Assembly (NCBI RefSeq): GCF_048323675.1
Contig: NZ_JBLWFK010000002.1
Span: 1,198,636-1,262,635 of the forward strand
From: Mangrovimicrobium sp048323675
GTDB lineage: Bacteria > Pseudomonadota > Gammaproteobacteria > Pseudomonadales > Halieaceae
Direction of reading: 5' to 3'
DNA length: 64,000 bases
In this document: positions 46,252-55,483 of the stretch, in pieces
How the letters are laid out: every line of letters begins with the position of its first letter
How positions within the stretch are numbered: the first letter of the stretch is position 1
Notes under the pieces: model-generated
Database searches by the model: none
What the model was told of the DNA's origin: nothing
Seen by the model: the letters and a program-made list of their open reading frames with translations, nothing else
Position numbers and translations under genes: made by a program

Positions 46252-46599
46252 TCAGCGCGCCATGAAACCCTCGGGCATAGCCATGCCCGCGAGGATGTGC
46301 AGGTGCAGGTGGAAGACGGTCTGCCCCGCCCCTTCACCGTTGTTGACGATCAGGCGGAAGGCGTCCTGGACGCCGAGTTGTTCGGCAATCCGGCCCGCGG
46401 CCAGCATCAGGTGGCCGAGCAGCGCCTGGTCGTCGGCGCCGGCGTCCACCAACCGGGGAATGGCCTTTTTCGGAATCACCAGCACGTGTACCGGCGCCTT
46501 GGGGGCGATGTCGTTGATCGCCACGCAGTGCTCGTCCTCGTAGATGAACTCCGCGGGAATTTCCCCGGCGATGATCTTGCCGAAAATCGTATCTGTCAT
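46252..46599 (-). CDS. hinT: HinT-type histidine triad purine nucleotide hydrolase
   Basis: 115 aa. FGKIIAGEIPAEFIYEDEHC start and the catalytic triad HLHLHI near residue 98 define HinT, which hydrolyses AMP-lysine and AMP-acyl adducts. It differs from the HIT protein at 40947 by lacking the CPFC element and the GGIRW tail. Ends 29 bp before alaS and starts 4 bp after the Trm112-like gene. Confidence 0.93.
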   Translation of the reverse strand: MTDTIFGKIIAGEIPAEFIYEDEHCVAINDIAPKAPVHVLVIPKKAIPRLVDAGADDQALLGHLMLAAGRIAEQLGVQDAFRLIVNNGEGAGQTVFHLHLHILAGMAMPEGFMAR

Positions 46600-46603
46600 G
46601 TCC

Positions 46604-46789
46604 CTATCCCAGTTTCTCGTCGGCGGTCAGCGGGCGCGCCTCGGATTCCAGCATCACCGGGATGCCATCGCGCACCGGGTAGGCCAGGCCAGAGGCCTTG
46701 CACACCAGTTCCTGCTTTTCCTCGTGGTACTCCAGTGGCGCCTTGCTCACCGGGCAGACCAGGATGCTGAGAAGTTTCTTGTCGATCAT
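46604..46789 (-). CDS. Trm112-family small protein (YcaR-like)
   Basis: 61 aa. MIDKKLLSILVCPVSKAPLE, then LVCKASGLAYPVRDGIPVML match the YcaR/Trm112 group, small proteins that in other organisms activate methyltransferases. Starts the short run Trm112-hinT-alaS on the minus strand. Confidence 0.93.
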   Translation of the reverse strand: MIDKKLLSILVCPVSKAPLEYHEEKQELVCKASGLAYPVRDGIPVMLESEARPLTADEKLG

Positions 46790-47086
46790 GATCCGCTCGC
46801 GGTCGCCAAAAGGCGGACATTATACGGGCTTTACCCGCCCCCGGGCCATAGTCGCGACAGGCATGACCGGCAGCACAAGTCCCCGCCAGCGAATCGCCAC
46901 TGCCAGGGGATCGGCGCCAGGCGGTACCGCGACGCTGCCCTCCCAGGGGCTGTTTTGTGCGTGGTGTGCGCCGATTCAACAAGCGATGGACTGGCGCCGG
47001 GGAGCGGGAATTGCGAACCGGTTCACAGAACTCAAACCCCGCTGATCACGCTTTAACCGATTCCGGCATCCAGTGCGCAAAGCCAA
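46790..47086. other. Intergenic, no supported feature
   Basis: Main part of a 409-base gap between divergent genes. Short open frames here have no ribosome site or family resemblance. No clear terminator or RNA seen. Confidence 0.5.
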
Positions 47087-47115
47087 TTGTCTTAACACTT
47101 CCCAGCCCCTAGGAT
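47087..47115 (+). promoter_or_regulatory. Sigma-70-type promoter of the IPTL-CTERM gene
   Basis: TTGTCT (47087-47092), 17-base spacer, TAGGAT (47110-47115), about 84 bases before the GTG at 47199. The remaining leader of ~75 bases has no strong hairpin. Confidence 0.55.
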
Positions 47116-47198
47116 GCCGCGAGCCGGTGTAAAAAATCGTGAAAACAAGCTGTTCAGATGCCGGCGCGATCACCATTACAGACCACTAAGGGGACTTC

Positions 47199-48173
47199 GT
47201 GAGAATCAAGACTCTGGCCGCGCTCGCGGTTGGGTTCGGCCTGCCATTGGCCGCCCATGCCAATTACTCTACCGACTTTTCAGGACTCACCAGCGGCCAA
47301 AGTGTCGACGGCCAGGACGGCTGGACCGCCACCGGCGCCTGGGACGAGGAGATCGTCGATATCGGCGGCGACCTGAAATGGCGCCTGTCGAATGCTGTCA
47401 CCGCTGGCAGTTTCGGCGATATGCCCTTTACCCCGGCCTTTGCGCCGACGGCCGGCGAAACCACGGCGACACCCGCCGCCGGCGCCAATATCTTCGAAGC
47501 GGAATTCAGCTTCCAGTCCGCCACCGGCGCCGCACAGAACGGGCTCGCCATCACCATCAGCCCGGACAACGGCAGCGGCGCGCGGCTGTCTTACATCAAC
47601 ATTACCGATAGCGGCAGTGGCCTGGATGTGGGCTTCTACGACTACGACAGCACCCAGCCGACTGTCGGCCCGTTCACCAACTTCCAGTTCAGTACACTGG
47701 CCAGCGGTCTGGACTACAGCTCGGCGCACACCCTGCGCATCGCTATCTTTTTTGCCGAGGGACCGAGCAAAAACCCCGTAGACCCCGCCACCTCCCCCAA
47801 CGACGTGGTCATGGTATGGGTCGACGGCGCACTGGTGCACACCGGCTCAACCTGGGAGCAGTACTACCCGGAAAACCAGCCCGGCACTCCCGGACCCTAC
47901 TCCATCAGCCAGCTGCTGTTCCGGGTATCCGGCACGGCGCAACCGGCACTGTCCGGCGGTGGCCTGCTGTTCGATGACTTCGCTGTGAGCACCCAGGCTG
48001 TGGCCGACGTGGCGGCATTCAACGCCCTGATGGCACCGCCCCCAGCGCCTCCCGCTGCCGGCAGCAGCAGCGACGCGGCCCCGATTCCCACCATGGGCGT
48101 CTGGAGCCTGGGCCTCACCGGCCTTTCCCTGCTCGGCCTCGCCGGGCTGCAGCAGCGCCGCCGACCGCGCTGA
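47199..48173 (+). CDS. Exported protein with IPTL-CTERM sorting signal
   Basis: 324 aa with GTG start after AAGGGGACTTC. Signal peptide at 1-22 (LAALAVGFGLPLAAHA). The body (FSGLTSGQSVDGQDGWTATG, DVVMVWVDGALVHTGSTWEQ) is a beta-sandwich-like, lectin/laminin-G type fold by pattern. The C-terminus has the tripartite sorting signal: PIPTMG-W, a TM helix (GLTGLSLLGLAGL) and an RRRPR tail, the IPTL-CTERM variant of PEP-CTERM. Such proteins are processed by exosortase-type systems and displayed or released; no exosortase gene is in the window. Confidence 0.85.
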   Translation: MRIKTLAALAVGFGLPLAAHANYSTDFSGLTSGQSVDGQDGWTATGAWDEEIVDIGGDLKWRLSNAVTAGSFGDMPFTPAFAPTAGETTATPAAGANIFEAEFSFQSATGAAQNGLAITISPDNGSGARLSYINITDSGSGLDVGFYDYDSTQPTVGPFTNFQFSTLASGLDYSSAHTLRIAIFFAEGPSKNPVDPATSPNDVVMVWVDGALVHTGSTWEQYYPENQPGTPGPYSISQLLFRVSGTAQPALSGGGLLFDDFAVSTQAVADVAAFNALMAPPPAPPAAGSSSDAAPIPTMGVWSLGLTGLSLLGLAGLQQRRRPR

Positions 48174-48181
48174 CCCGGCAA

Positions 48182-48212
48182 GGGCGGTCATCGTTTCGAC
48201 CGATGGCCGCCC
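48182..48212 (+). terminator. Strong stem-loop after the IPTL-CTERM gene
   Basis: Arms GGGCGGTCATCG and CGATGGCCGCCC (11 of 12 pairs) with a 7-base loop, 8 bases past the stop. No T tract follows, so it may be a Rho-assisted end or an mRNA-stabilising hairpin. Confidence 0.45.
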
Positions 48213-48254
48213 TGCCCGCTTCCCGCCACTGGCCCCCGGCGCTAGAATTCGCCC

Positions 48255-48773
48255 ATGAGCAGATACCGACCGCCGCGCAAGCGCGGCTCCCGCTATATCA
48301 CCCCCGAAGGCGAGCAGACCCTGCGCGCTGAACTGCACCAGTTGTGGAAGGTCGAGCGGCCGCAGGTGACCGCCGTGGTCCACGAGGCCGCCAAGAATGG
48401 CGACCGTTCGGAAAACGGCGACTACATCTACGGCAAGCGCCGCCTGCGGGAGATCGATTCGCGGGTGCGCTTCCTGACCAAGCGGCTGGAGGAACTGGAG
48501 GTGGTCAGCCGAACTCCCGACGACACCAGCCGCGTGCGCTTCGGCGCCTGGGTGACGCTCGAGGACGAGGACGGCGAGGAGCAACGCTGGCGCATCGTCG
48601 GGCCCGACGAGTTCGACGTGAAGGCCGGCAAACTGAGCATGGATTCACCGCTGGCCCGGGCGCTGCTGGGCAAGGGGCTGGACGAGGAAATCCGGCTGCA
48701 CAGCCCGGAGCGCGGCGAACGTTTCTACGTGGTCACCGACATCCAGTACCGGCCACCCGCGCCGGCCCGCTGA
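48255..48773 (+). CDS. greB: Transcript cleavage factor GreB
   Basis: 172 aa. N-terminal coiled coil (LRAELHQLWKVERPQVT, HEAAKNGDRSENGDYIYGK with the acidic tip DRSEN), C-terminal FKBP-like domain (WRIVGPDEFD, MDSPLARALLGKG). Length and the YGKRRLREID segment fit GreB rather than GreA. Rescues backtracked RNA polymerase. Only a TAGAAT-like -10 12 bases before the ATG is visible, so the leader may be very short. Converges with the PepSY gene (10 bp). Confidence 0.95.
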   Translation: MSRYRPPRKRGSRYITPEGEQTLRAELHQLWKVERPQVTAVVHEAAKNGDRSENGDYIYGKRRLREIDSRVRFLTKRLEELEVVSRTPDDTSRVRFGAWVTLEDEDGEEQRWRIVGPDEFDVKAGKLSMDSPLARALLGKGLDEEIRLHSPERGERFYVVTDIQYRPPAPAR

Positions 48774-48783
48774 GGCCTGCGCC

Positions 48784-49527
48784 CTAGCGCCGGCGGTGGT
48801 GAAACCACCACATGGCAAATCCGCTGAAACCCAGCACACAGAGAATCACCCCGAGCCCGTCGACGATAGCGAGGCCGAGCCAGCCGCCCAGCCGGCCGCT
48901 GTGCAAATCCAGCAATACCCGCTCCCAGGTCAGCCAGCGCACCCCGTCCGGCAGCTGGTCCGCAAGCGCCCGCGGCACGGCCGCGAGCGCTATCTGTAAC
49001 CGCTCCGCTGCCGTCCCGGCCGCCGCAGTGAAGGCCATGGCGTCGAAATCCGCCCGGTACCACTGGCCGGCCGCGCGCAGCTCAACCTGGCCAGCCGCTG
49101 TCGCCAGCCCCTGCAGGGGCACCGGCAACCCGCTACTGGCGCCCAGGGCTTCGATCAGTTCGCCCTGCGGGGTGAGCAGCAGCAACTCCTCTGCGCAGGC
49201 GGCGTGTATCATCCCGGAGGCAATCGCGGCGCCAACCAGCGCACCGCGGCAGGCGGCAACGGGATGGTCGTCGAAATACAGGGTTTCGTCGTCCGGCCGC
49301 GACAGCCAGTGCTCGCCCAACTGGTAACCCTGCGCCGGCACTGTTTCGACACCGTAGAGCGCCCGCACCAGCGGGGACGACACCTGCCAGTGGTCAAGCC
49401 CCAGCCCGGAAGTGTGGTTCAGCGCGATGCCGCTGACCGCCAGCACCATCACCAGCAGGAACACGCTGAGACCGAGGCGCCGGTGCCAGCGCCACAGCAG
49501 ACTGACCAGCCGCACCCTGCCGCGCAT
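48784..49527 (-). CDS. PepSY-associated TM domain protein
   Basis: 247 aa. First TM LSVFLLVMVLAVSGIALNH with the PepSY-TM style LWRWHRRLGLS, and a final TM (LGLAIVDGLGVILCVLGFSGFAMWW). A periplasmic loop lies between. Start overlaps the stop of the FMN-binding gene by one base (TGATG). PepSY-TM proteins partner with periplasmic reductases, often for iron reduction. Last gene of porin-FMN-PepSY operon. Confidence 0.82.
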   Translation of the reverse strand: MRGRVRLVSLLWRWHRRLGLSVFLLVMVLAVSGIALNHTSGLGLDHWQVSSPLVRALYGVETVPAQGYQLGEHWLSRPDDETLYFDDHPVAACRGALVGAAIASGMIHAACAEELLLLTPQGELIEALGASSGLPVPLQGLATAAGQVELRAAGQWYRADFDAMAFTAAAGTAAERLQIALAAVPRALADQLPDGVRWLTWERVLLDLHSGRLGGWLGLAIVDGLGVILCVLGFSGFAMWWFHHRRR

Positions 49528-50036
49528 CAGGCGCCTACCTGGGAGTCCAGCCAGAGGGCGAGACGGGCCATGCGTTCGACCGCCCGCACGGACAGGGTCG
49601 CGCCGGTAATGCCGTCGACGTGGCGCGACAACCTGCCGCCGTCGGACAGGCTGACACCCTGGAACTGTTCGGTGAAAAAGGGATAGCGGATTTCCCAGCC
49701 GCGGCTCTCGCGAAAGGCCAGCACGGCCACGTTGAGGATACGGTCGCCCTCGACAGTCACGCCGAGGGTAATCGGCTCTTCCTTGCCGATATGCTCGAGT
49801 ATCCAGGCGGTGCGCTCGCCCGCCTGCCAGTAGCGCATGCGCATGCCCGCCGGCGCCCAGCCCACCTGGTCCTCAGCGGCCTTGCGCCGCTCGGCGTTGA
49901 GCCAGAGGGTCTGCAACTGGGGAGCCTGGCCGGCGAAGGCGCTGGCGAGAAAATCGTCGCGGCTGAGGTATTCCTCCGCGGACAGGCCGGGGGCGAACAA
50001 CACCAGCAGCGCCAGAACCAGCCCGGCACTGCGCAT
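49527..50036 (-). CDS. FMN-binding domain exported protein
   Basis: 169 aa from the ATG at 50036 with AACAGGA upstream. Signal peptide at 1-20. C-terminal FMN-binding domain with SRHVDGITGATLS, where the Thr in the GAT segment would be the site of covalent FMN attachment by ApbE-type flavin transferase (known for the family). Middle of an operon with the porin upstream and PepSY-TM protein downstream (1-base overlap). Suggests an extracytoplasmic flavin redox module. Confidence 0.85.
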   Translation of the reverse strand: MRSAGLVLALLVLFAPGLSAEEYLSRDDFLASAFAGQAPQLQTLWLNAERRKAAEDQVGWAPAGMRMRYWQAGERTAWILEHIGKEEPITLGVTVEGDRILNVAVLAFRESRGWEIRYPFFTEQFQGVSLSDGGRLSRHVDGITGATLSVRAVERMARLALWLDSQVGA

Positions 50037-50065
50037 TGATGTCCTGTTGCCCCCGCGCAATGGCA

Positions 50066-51337
50066 TCAGAAGCTCCAGCCTACCCCGAGGTTGAAGCCGT
50101 CGTACTGGTCGCGGCCGCGGGGTGCGTCCTGGATCTGGTAGTCGAGCTTGAACACCACGTTCTCCTCCAGCCAGTAGTTGAGGCCGAAATCCCACTCGTT
50201 GTATTCGGTGTCGCCGCCGCCGGCGGCCTGGTTGTCCCACTCGCTGTAGCGGGCGAACAGGCCGAGCTTGTCGAACACCCGCCAGGAGGGTTCCACATAC
50301 CAGCCTTCCTGCTCGCTGGCGCCTTCGCGGAAGGCCTCGATGCCGTCATCGATATCCCACATGGCGGCCAGGGCGCGCAGGCCGAAGGGGCCGTTGTTGT
50401 AGATGAGGTGCGCCTCGTAGAGCAGCGCATCGACCTCGCTGTCCAGTTCGCCCTGGTAGAGGTCCTGCTGGTACTGCAGGGTGCCGGCGATTTCCAGGCC
50501 GGCGACGCCGGTGTATTTCAGGCGCGCGGTGTAGGCCGGGTCGGAGGCGTTGGCCTCGGCGACTTTCTGCCGACCGTCGCGAATGCTCCACTCGCCCTCA
50601 TCGGGGTCGAGGAACAGGCCGGAGGTAAAGGTGGCGTCGTAGCTCAGGCCGGGGGCGATTTCACCGCTCATCGCCAGGCCGCCCTCCCACCAGGTGGTCG
50701 GGATGATGCGGGATTCGACATTGTTGCGCTCGGTACCGTAGAAGGTATCCGGCTCGTGGGTTTCATTGAGGATGCCGACCGGCATCAGGAACAGGCCGGC
50801 CTTCATGCGCTGGGCGCCGCCGAAGTTGTGTTCGATATAGGCCTGCTCGATCTCCACTTCGCCGCTGTCCTCGCCGCCCTCGACCAGGGCGTGCTCGATT
50901 TCAAATTCGGAATAGAAGCGGGTTTTCTCGCTGAACTCGTGGCCGAGGAACAGGACGAAGCGGTGCAGGTCCAGCTGGTCCTTGTCGGCGCCGCCGTCGC
51001 GGTCGTTGTCCAGGTTGTTGTAGTGCATCTCGGCGTAACCGCCCAGCGTGGTGCTCTGCGCCCAGCTGCTGCCGGCCATCGCGGCGCCCTCGACCAGGAC
51101 GCTCTCCTCGACCATTTCCGCGGTGGCTTCCACCTTGACGTCGGTCTCCGCGAGTTTCATATCGGTGTCGGCCAGGCCCTGCTCGGTGGCGGCCAGCTGC
51201 CGCTGCAGCGCCTCGATCTGCGCCTGTTGCTTCTGGATGATCTCCCACATTTGCTCGGGAGTCGGGGTGGCCGCAGCGGCGGTCGCTGCAGCGCCGGCAA
51301 AAATCGCGGCCAGTACGGAGGCCCTCAGCTTGTCCAT
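50066..51337 (-). CDS. Porin-like outer-membrane protein
   Basis: 423 aa from the ATG at 51337 with AAGAGGTAGG. Signal peptide (AAIFAGAAATAAAA) then a short coiled coil (EIIQKQQAQIEALQRQLAATE) typical of phosphate-selective-type and DcaP-like porins, followed by a beta-barrel (LGGYAEMHYNNL, EFEIEHALVEGG) ending in GVGWSF with the terminal Phe. First gene of a three-gene operon with FMN-binding and PepSY-TM proteins 29 bp and 1 bp apart. Ligand not determinable. Confidence 0.87.
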   Translation of the reverse strand: MDKLRASVLAAIFAGAAATAAAATPTPEQMWEIIQKQQAQIEALQRQLAATEQGLADTDMKLAETDVKVEATAEMVEESVLVEGAAMAGSSWAQSTTLGGYAEMHYNNLDNDRDGGADKDQLDLHRFVLFLGHEFSEKTRFYSEFEIEHALVEGGEDSGEVEIEQAYIEHNFGGAQRMKAGLFLMPVGILNETHEPDTFYGTERNNVESRIIPTTWWEGGLAMSGEIAPGLSYDATFTSGLFLDPDEGEWSIRDGRQKVAEANASDPAYTARLKYTGVAGLEIAGTLQYQQDLYQGELDSEVDALLYEAHLIYNNGPFGLRALAAMWDIDDGIEAFREGASEQEGWYVEPSWRVFDKLGLFARYSEWDNQAAGGGDTEYNEWDFGLNYWLEENVVFKLDYQIQDAPRGRDQYDGFNLGVGWSF

Positions 51338-51494
51338 GGTCCTACCTCTTGGTGTTTTCTGGTGTGGTGTATGGCAATTGTTTAATTTTTGACCGATCAA
51401 AATCGGTGGAACGAATCTTAAATACAAGCTTTCTCATTTACAAGCGAGAACGCGACTCAGTAAACACCATTCTGGTTTCTCGTGCCACGGGTAG

Positions 51495-51610
51495 AGCGTG
51501 AGCCAGACCATTCCCACTGGAACCGTGAGGCGACAGGACGTCGCCGCCCGAGCCTGCACAGGGATGTGCGCTGTTTGGCGTGTTCCAGTGGGAATGGTCT
51601 GGATCGCGCT
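51495..51610. repeat. Cloverleaf-like inverted repeat element
   Basis: Outer arms of 29 bp (51495-51523 and 51582-51610) match at 27 positions when reversed; the 58-bp centre holds two more perfect hairpins, GGCGAC-N5-GTCGCC (51529-51545) and GCACA-N4-TGTGC (51556-51569). No gene crosses it. Such an arrangement suggests a mobile non-autonomous (REP/MITE-like) element or a folded RNA. Confidence 0.65.
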
Positions 51611-51690
51611 CGGCGGGAGGACTCCCTACCTCGGAGTCACCCAGGGCGATTAATTCAGCAAAATCGACTACTGGCACTCAAGCCGCTCAT

Positions 51691-52275
51691 TCAGGGAATC
51701 GCAGCAACCCGCCGCCGCAGCTCCGGCACCACTTCCGCCTCGAACCAGGGATTGCGTTTCAGCCACAGCGTGTTGCGCGGCGAGGGATGCGGCAGGGGCA
51801 GGAAACGCGGGCCGAAATCGCGCCAGCGGCGCACCCGTTCGGTCAGGGTTTCCCGGGACCTGCCGAGGTAGTGGTTCTGGGCGTACTGCCCAATCAGCAA
51901 CACCAGTTCGATCCGCGGCATCTGCTCGAGCAGTGCGGCATGCCACTGTGCGGCGCACTCGGGGCGCGGCGGCAGGTCTCCGGAGCGGCCGCGCCCCGGG
52001 TAACAGAAGCCCATGGGCACGATGGCGATGCGGGAGTCGTCGTAGAAGCGCTCGCGGTCCATCTGCAGCCACTGGCGCAGGCGGTCGCCGCTGGGGTCGT
52101 TCCAGGGAATGCCGCTGGCGTGCACCCGGGTACCCGGCGCCTGCCCGACGATCAGCAGCCGTGCCGACGCGCTCGCCCGCAGCACCGGGTTGGGCCCCAG
52201 CGGGAGGTCCTTCTCGCACAGCCGGCAGGCGCGCACCTCGCTCAGCAGGTCGATGAGTGGCAGGTTTTCAGGCAC
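51691..52275 (-). CDS. Uracil-DNA glycosylase family protein
   Basis: 194 aa from a GTG at 52275, chosen since GGAG lies 9 bases before and an ATG close by is out of frame. GQAPGTRVHASGIPW with the PG motif, a LLIGQYAQNHYLG strand, and HPSPRN near the C-terminus are family motifs for base-excision repair glycosylases of the COG1573 type. No iron-sulfur cysteine set like the family 4 enzymes beyond CRLC at the start. Divergent from gcvP. Confidence 0.88.
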   Translation of the reverse strand: MPENLPLIDLLSEVRACRLCEKDLPLGPNPVLRASASARLLIVGQAPGTRVHASGIPWNDPSGDRLRQWLQMDRERFYDDSRIAIVPMGFCYPGRGRSGDLPPRPECAAQWHAALLEQMPRIELVLLIGQYAQNHYLGRSRETLTERVRRWRDFGPRFLPLPHPSPRNTLWLKRNPWFEAEVVPELRRRVAAIP

Positions 52276-52404
52276 TGTTTCATACTCCTTTCGGGGGATT
52301 GGCCCGGTAGTAATGCAATTGCCGCCACCGGGTGCGGCTGGTAGTATCGCGCCCCTTTAAAACCCCCTCTGTTTCCAACGCCTGACAGCACTGCCGGAGC
52401 CCCT

Positions 52405-55296
52405 ATGAGCCGCTTTTCCCTGTTCGATCTGGAACACCACGCGGAGTTTATCCAACGCCATATCGGCCCCTCGGTCAAACAGCAGGACAGCATGGCGCAG
52501 GCGCTGGGTTACCCCGGCCTCGACGCCCTGATCGACGACACCGTACCGGCGGCCATCCGCCGCGAGGCCATGGCCCTCCCCGGGCCGCAGCGCGAGACCG
52601 AGGTGATCGCGCGCCTGCGGACCCTGGCGGAGCAGAACGTGGTCAACAAGTCCTATATCGGCACCGGCTACTACGACACCATCACCCCGCCGGTGATCCA
52701 GCGCAACGTGCTGGAAAACCCGGGCTGGTATACCGCCTACACCCCCTACCAGCCGGAGATCTCCCAGGGCCGGCTGGAGGCCCTGCTGACCTTCCAGCAG
52801 ATGATCATGGACCTCACCGGCATGGAACTGGCCAACGCCTCCATGCTCGACGAGGGCACCGCCGCCGCAGAGGCCATGACCCTGCTGCAGCGGGTCAACA
52901 AGAAGAACCGCAGCGCGGTCTTCATCGTCGCCGAGGACTGCCACCCGCAGACCATCGCGGTGGTGAAAACCCGCGCCCTGCCGCTGGATATCGAAGTGCT
53001 GGTGGGCGACCCGGAACAGCTCCTCGGCGCGACCGAGGCCTTTGGCGCGCTGCTCCAGTATCCCGGCACAAACGGTCATGTGCAAAATATTGCAAAGCTG
53101 ACGGAAAAGGCCCACGCCGCGGGCACCCTGGTGGCGGTAGCGGCGGACCTGATGGCCCTGCTGATGCTGCAATCCCCCGGCGCGCTGGGCGCGGACGTGG
53201 CCCTGGGCAACACCCAGCGCTTCGGCGTGCCGATGGGTTTCGGCGGCCCCCACGCCGCCTATTTCGCCACCCGCGACGACTACAAGCGCTCCACCCCCGG
53301 GCGCATCATCGGCGTCTCCATCGACCGCCGCGGCAACCAGGCCCTGCGCATGGCGATGCAGACCCGCGAACAGCACATCCGCCGCGAGAAGGCCACCAGC
53401 AACATCTGCACGGCGCAGGCCCTGCTGGCGATCATGGCCACCTTCTACGCCATGTACCACGGCCCCGAGGGGCTGCGGCGCATCGCCCGGCGTATCCACC
53501 GGCTCACCGCGATCTTCGCCGCCGGCATGGATGAGCTGAGCTTTCCCCCGGAGAACGCCAGCTATTTCGACACCCTGACCTTTGCGGTGGGCGACCAGCA
53601 GGACGCCATCGTCCAGCGGGCGCTGGCGGCCGGTATCAACCTGCGGGTACTGGACGGCGGCCGCCTGGGCGTGTCGCTGGACGAGACCACCACCCGGGAG
53701 GACGTGGTCGCCCTGTGGCGGGTGTTCTCCGGCAGCGATGCCGTGGCCAGCATCGAGCAACTGGACAGCGCCATCGACGGGCATCCCGGCATCCCCGCGG
53801 AACTGCTGCGCGAAGTCGACTACCTCAGCCACCCCCTGTTCCAGGACTACCACTCGGAGACCGAAATGCTGCGCTACATGCGCTACCTGGAAGACAAGGA
53901 CATCGCCCTCAACCGGGCCATGATCCCGCTGGGCAGCTGTACCATGAAGCTCAATGCCACCACCGAGATGCTGCCGGTGACCTGGCCGGAATTCGCCGGC
54001 ATCCACCCCTTTGCCCCGGCGGACCAGACCAGAGGCTACCAGCAGTTGCTGCAGGAACTGGAGACCATGCTGGTGGAAGCCACCGGCTACGACGCCATCT
54101 CGCTGCAACCCAACGCCGGCTCCCAGGGCGAGTACGCCGGCCTACTGGCGATCCTGCGCTACCACCAGAGCCGCGGCGACCAGCAGCGCACCATCTGCCT
54201 GATCCCCTCCTCCGCCCACGGCACCAACCCCGCCTCGGCGGCGCTGGCGGGCATGAAGGTGGTGATCGTGGAGTGCGACGACAAGGGCAACGTGGACCTG
54301 CAGGACCTGCGGCTGAAGGCGCAGCGCCACAGCGATGAGCTGGCCTGCATCATGGTCACCTACCCCTCCACCCACGGGGTGTTCGAGGAGGGCATCATCG
54401 AGCTGTGCGAAATCGTGCACCAGCACGGCGGCCAGGTCTACGTCGACGGCGCCAACCTCAACGCGCTGGTCGGCCTCGCGGCGCCGGGCAAGTTCGGCGC
54501 GGACGTCTCCCACCTCAACCTGCACAAGACCTTCTGCATTCCCCACGGCGGCGGCGGCCCGGGCATGGGGCCGATCGGCGTCGGCGCGCACCTGGCGCCC
54601 TTCCTGCCCAGCAACCCGGTGAGCCCGGTGCCGGGCCTCGACGCGGGCAACGACGTGGTCTCCGCGGCGCCCTACGGCAGCGCCTCCATCCTGCCGATTT
54701 CCTGGGCCTATATCGCGCTGATGGGCGGCGAGGGGCTGACCGAGGCCACCAAGGTGGCCATCCTCAACGCCAACTACATCGCCCACCGCCTCAAGGACCA
54801 CTACCCGATCCTCTACACCGGCACCAGCGGCCGGGTGGCCCACGAGTGCATCATCGACGTGCGCCCGATCAAGGAAGCCTCCGGGATTACCGAGGAGGAC
54901 ATCGCCAAGCGCCTGATCGATTACGGCTTCCACGCCCCGACCATGAGTTTCCCGGTACCGGGCACCCTGATGGTGGAGCCCACCGAGTCCGAATCCCTCT
55001 TCGAACTCGACCGTTTCTGCGACGCGCTGATCGCCATTCGCGGTGAAATCGCCGCGGTACAGGCGGGCGAACTGGATGCGGCGGACAACCCCCTGGTCAA
55101 TGCGCCCCACACCCTCGCGGACGTGGCGGCGGATAGCTGGGACCACGCCTACAGCCGCGAGCGCGCCGCCTACCCGGTGGACTCCCTGCGCCGCTACAAG
55201 TACTGGGCGCCGGTCAACCGGGTGGACAACGTCTACGGCGACCGCAACCTCTACTGCGCCTGCCCCGCGATCGACAGCTACCGCGAAGAAGCCTGA
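52405..55296 (+). CDS. gcvP: Glycine dehydrogenase (decarboxylating), P-protein
   Basis: 963 aa, a full single-chain P-protein. PLP-lysine K708 in HLNLHKTFCIPHGGGGPG; N-terminal FIQRHIGPSVKQQ and the GTGYYDTITPP segment match. Decarboxylates glycine and transfers the aminomethyl group to lipoyl-GcvH; gcvT and gcvH are not adjacent, so they must lie elsewhere. Start at 52405 sits in CCCCTATGAGC with a moderate GGAGC site. Confidence 0.96.
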   Translation: MSRFSLFDLEHHAEFIQRHIGPSVKQQDSMAQALGYPGLDALIDDTVPAAIRREAMALPGPQRETEVIARLRTLAEQNVVNKSYIGTGYYDTITPPVIQRNVLENPGWYTAYTPYQPEISQGRLEALLTFQQMIMDLTGMELANASMLDEGTAAAEAMTLLQRVNKKNRSAVFIVAEDCHPQTIAVVKTRALPLDIEVLVGDPEQLLGATEAFGALLQYPGTNGHVQNIAKLTEKAHAAGTLVAVAADLMALLMLQSPGALGADVALGNTQRFGVPMGFGGPHAAYFATRDDYKRSTPGRIIGVSIDRRGNQALRMAMQTREQHIRREKATSNICTAQALLAIMATFYAMYHGPEGLRRIARRIHRLTAIFAAGMDELSFPPENASYFDTLTFAVGDQQDAIVQRALAAGINLRVLDGGRLGVSLDETTTREDVVALWRVFSGSDAVASIEQLDSAIDGHPGIPAELLREVDYLSHPLFQDYHSETEMLRYMRYLEDKDIALNRAMIPLGSCTMKLNATTEMLPVTWPEFAGIHPFAPADQTRGYQQLLQELETMLVEATGYDAISLQPNAGSQGEYAGLLAILRYHQSRGDQQRTICLIPSSAHGTNPASAALAGMKVVIVECDDKGNVDLQDLRLKAQRHSDELACIMVTYPSTHGVFEEGIIELCEIVHQHGGQVYVDGANLNALVGLAAPGKFGADVSHLNLHKTFCIPHGGGGPGMGPIGVGAHLAPFLPSNPVSPVPGLDAGNDVVSAAPYGSASILPISWAYIALMGGEGLTEATKVAILNANYIAHRLKDHYPILYTGTSGRVAHECIIDVRPIKEASGITEEDIAKRLIDYGFHAPTMSFPVPGTLMVEPTESESLFELDRFCDALIAIRGEIAAVQAGELDAADNPLVNAPHTLADVAADSWDHAYSRERAAYPVDSLRRYKYWAPVNRVDNVYGDRNLYCACPAIDSYREEA

Positions 55297-55483
55297 CGCT
55301 GGCGCCGCGGCGGCAGCGCGGCGCTCACACCAGACGGGCAGCGAGCGCCTTCCCGGTCCCAGGTCACCATCTCACTCACCCGCCCGCGCCGGCACCGGCG
55401 CGGCGTCGGCCACGCGCGGCCCGCATTCGGCGATGTCCCGCTCCGGGCACGGCAGGGCGGGCGATCTGCAGTGACCCGATATA

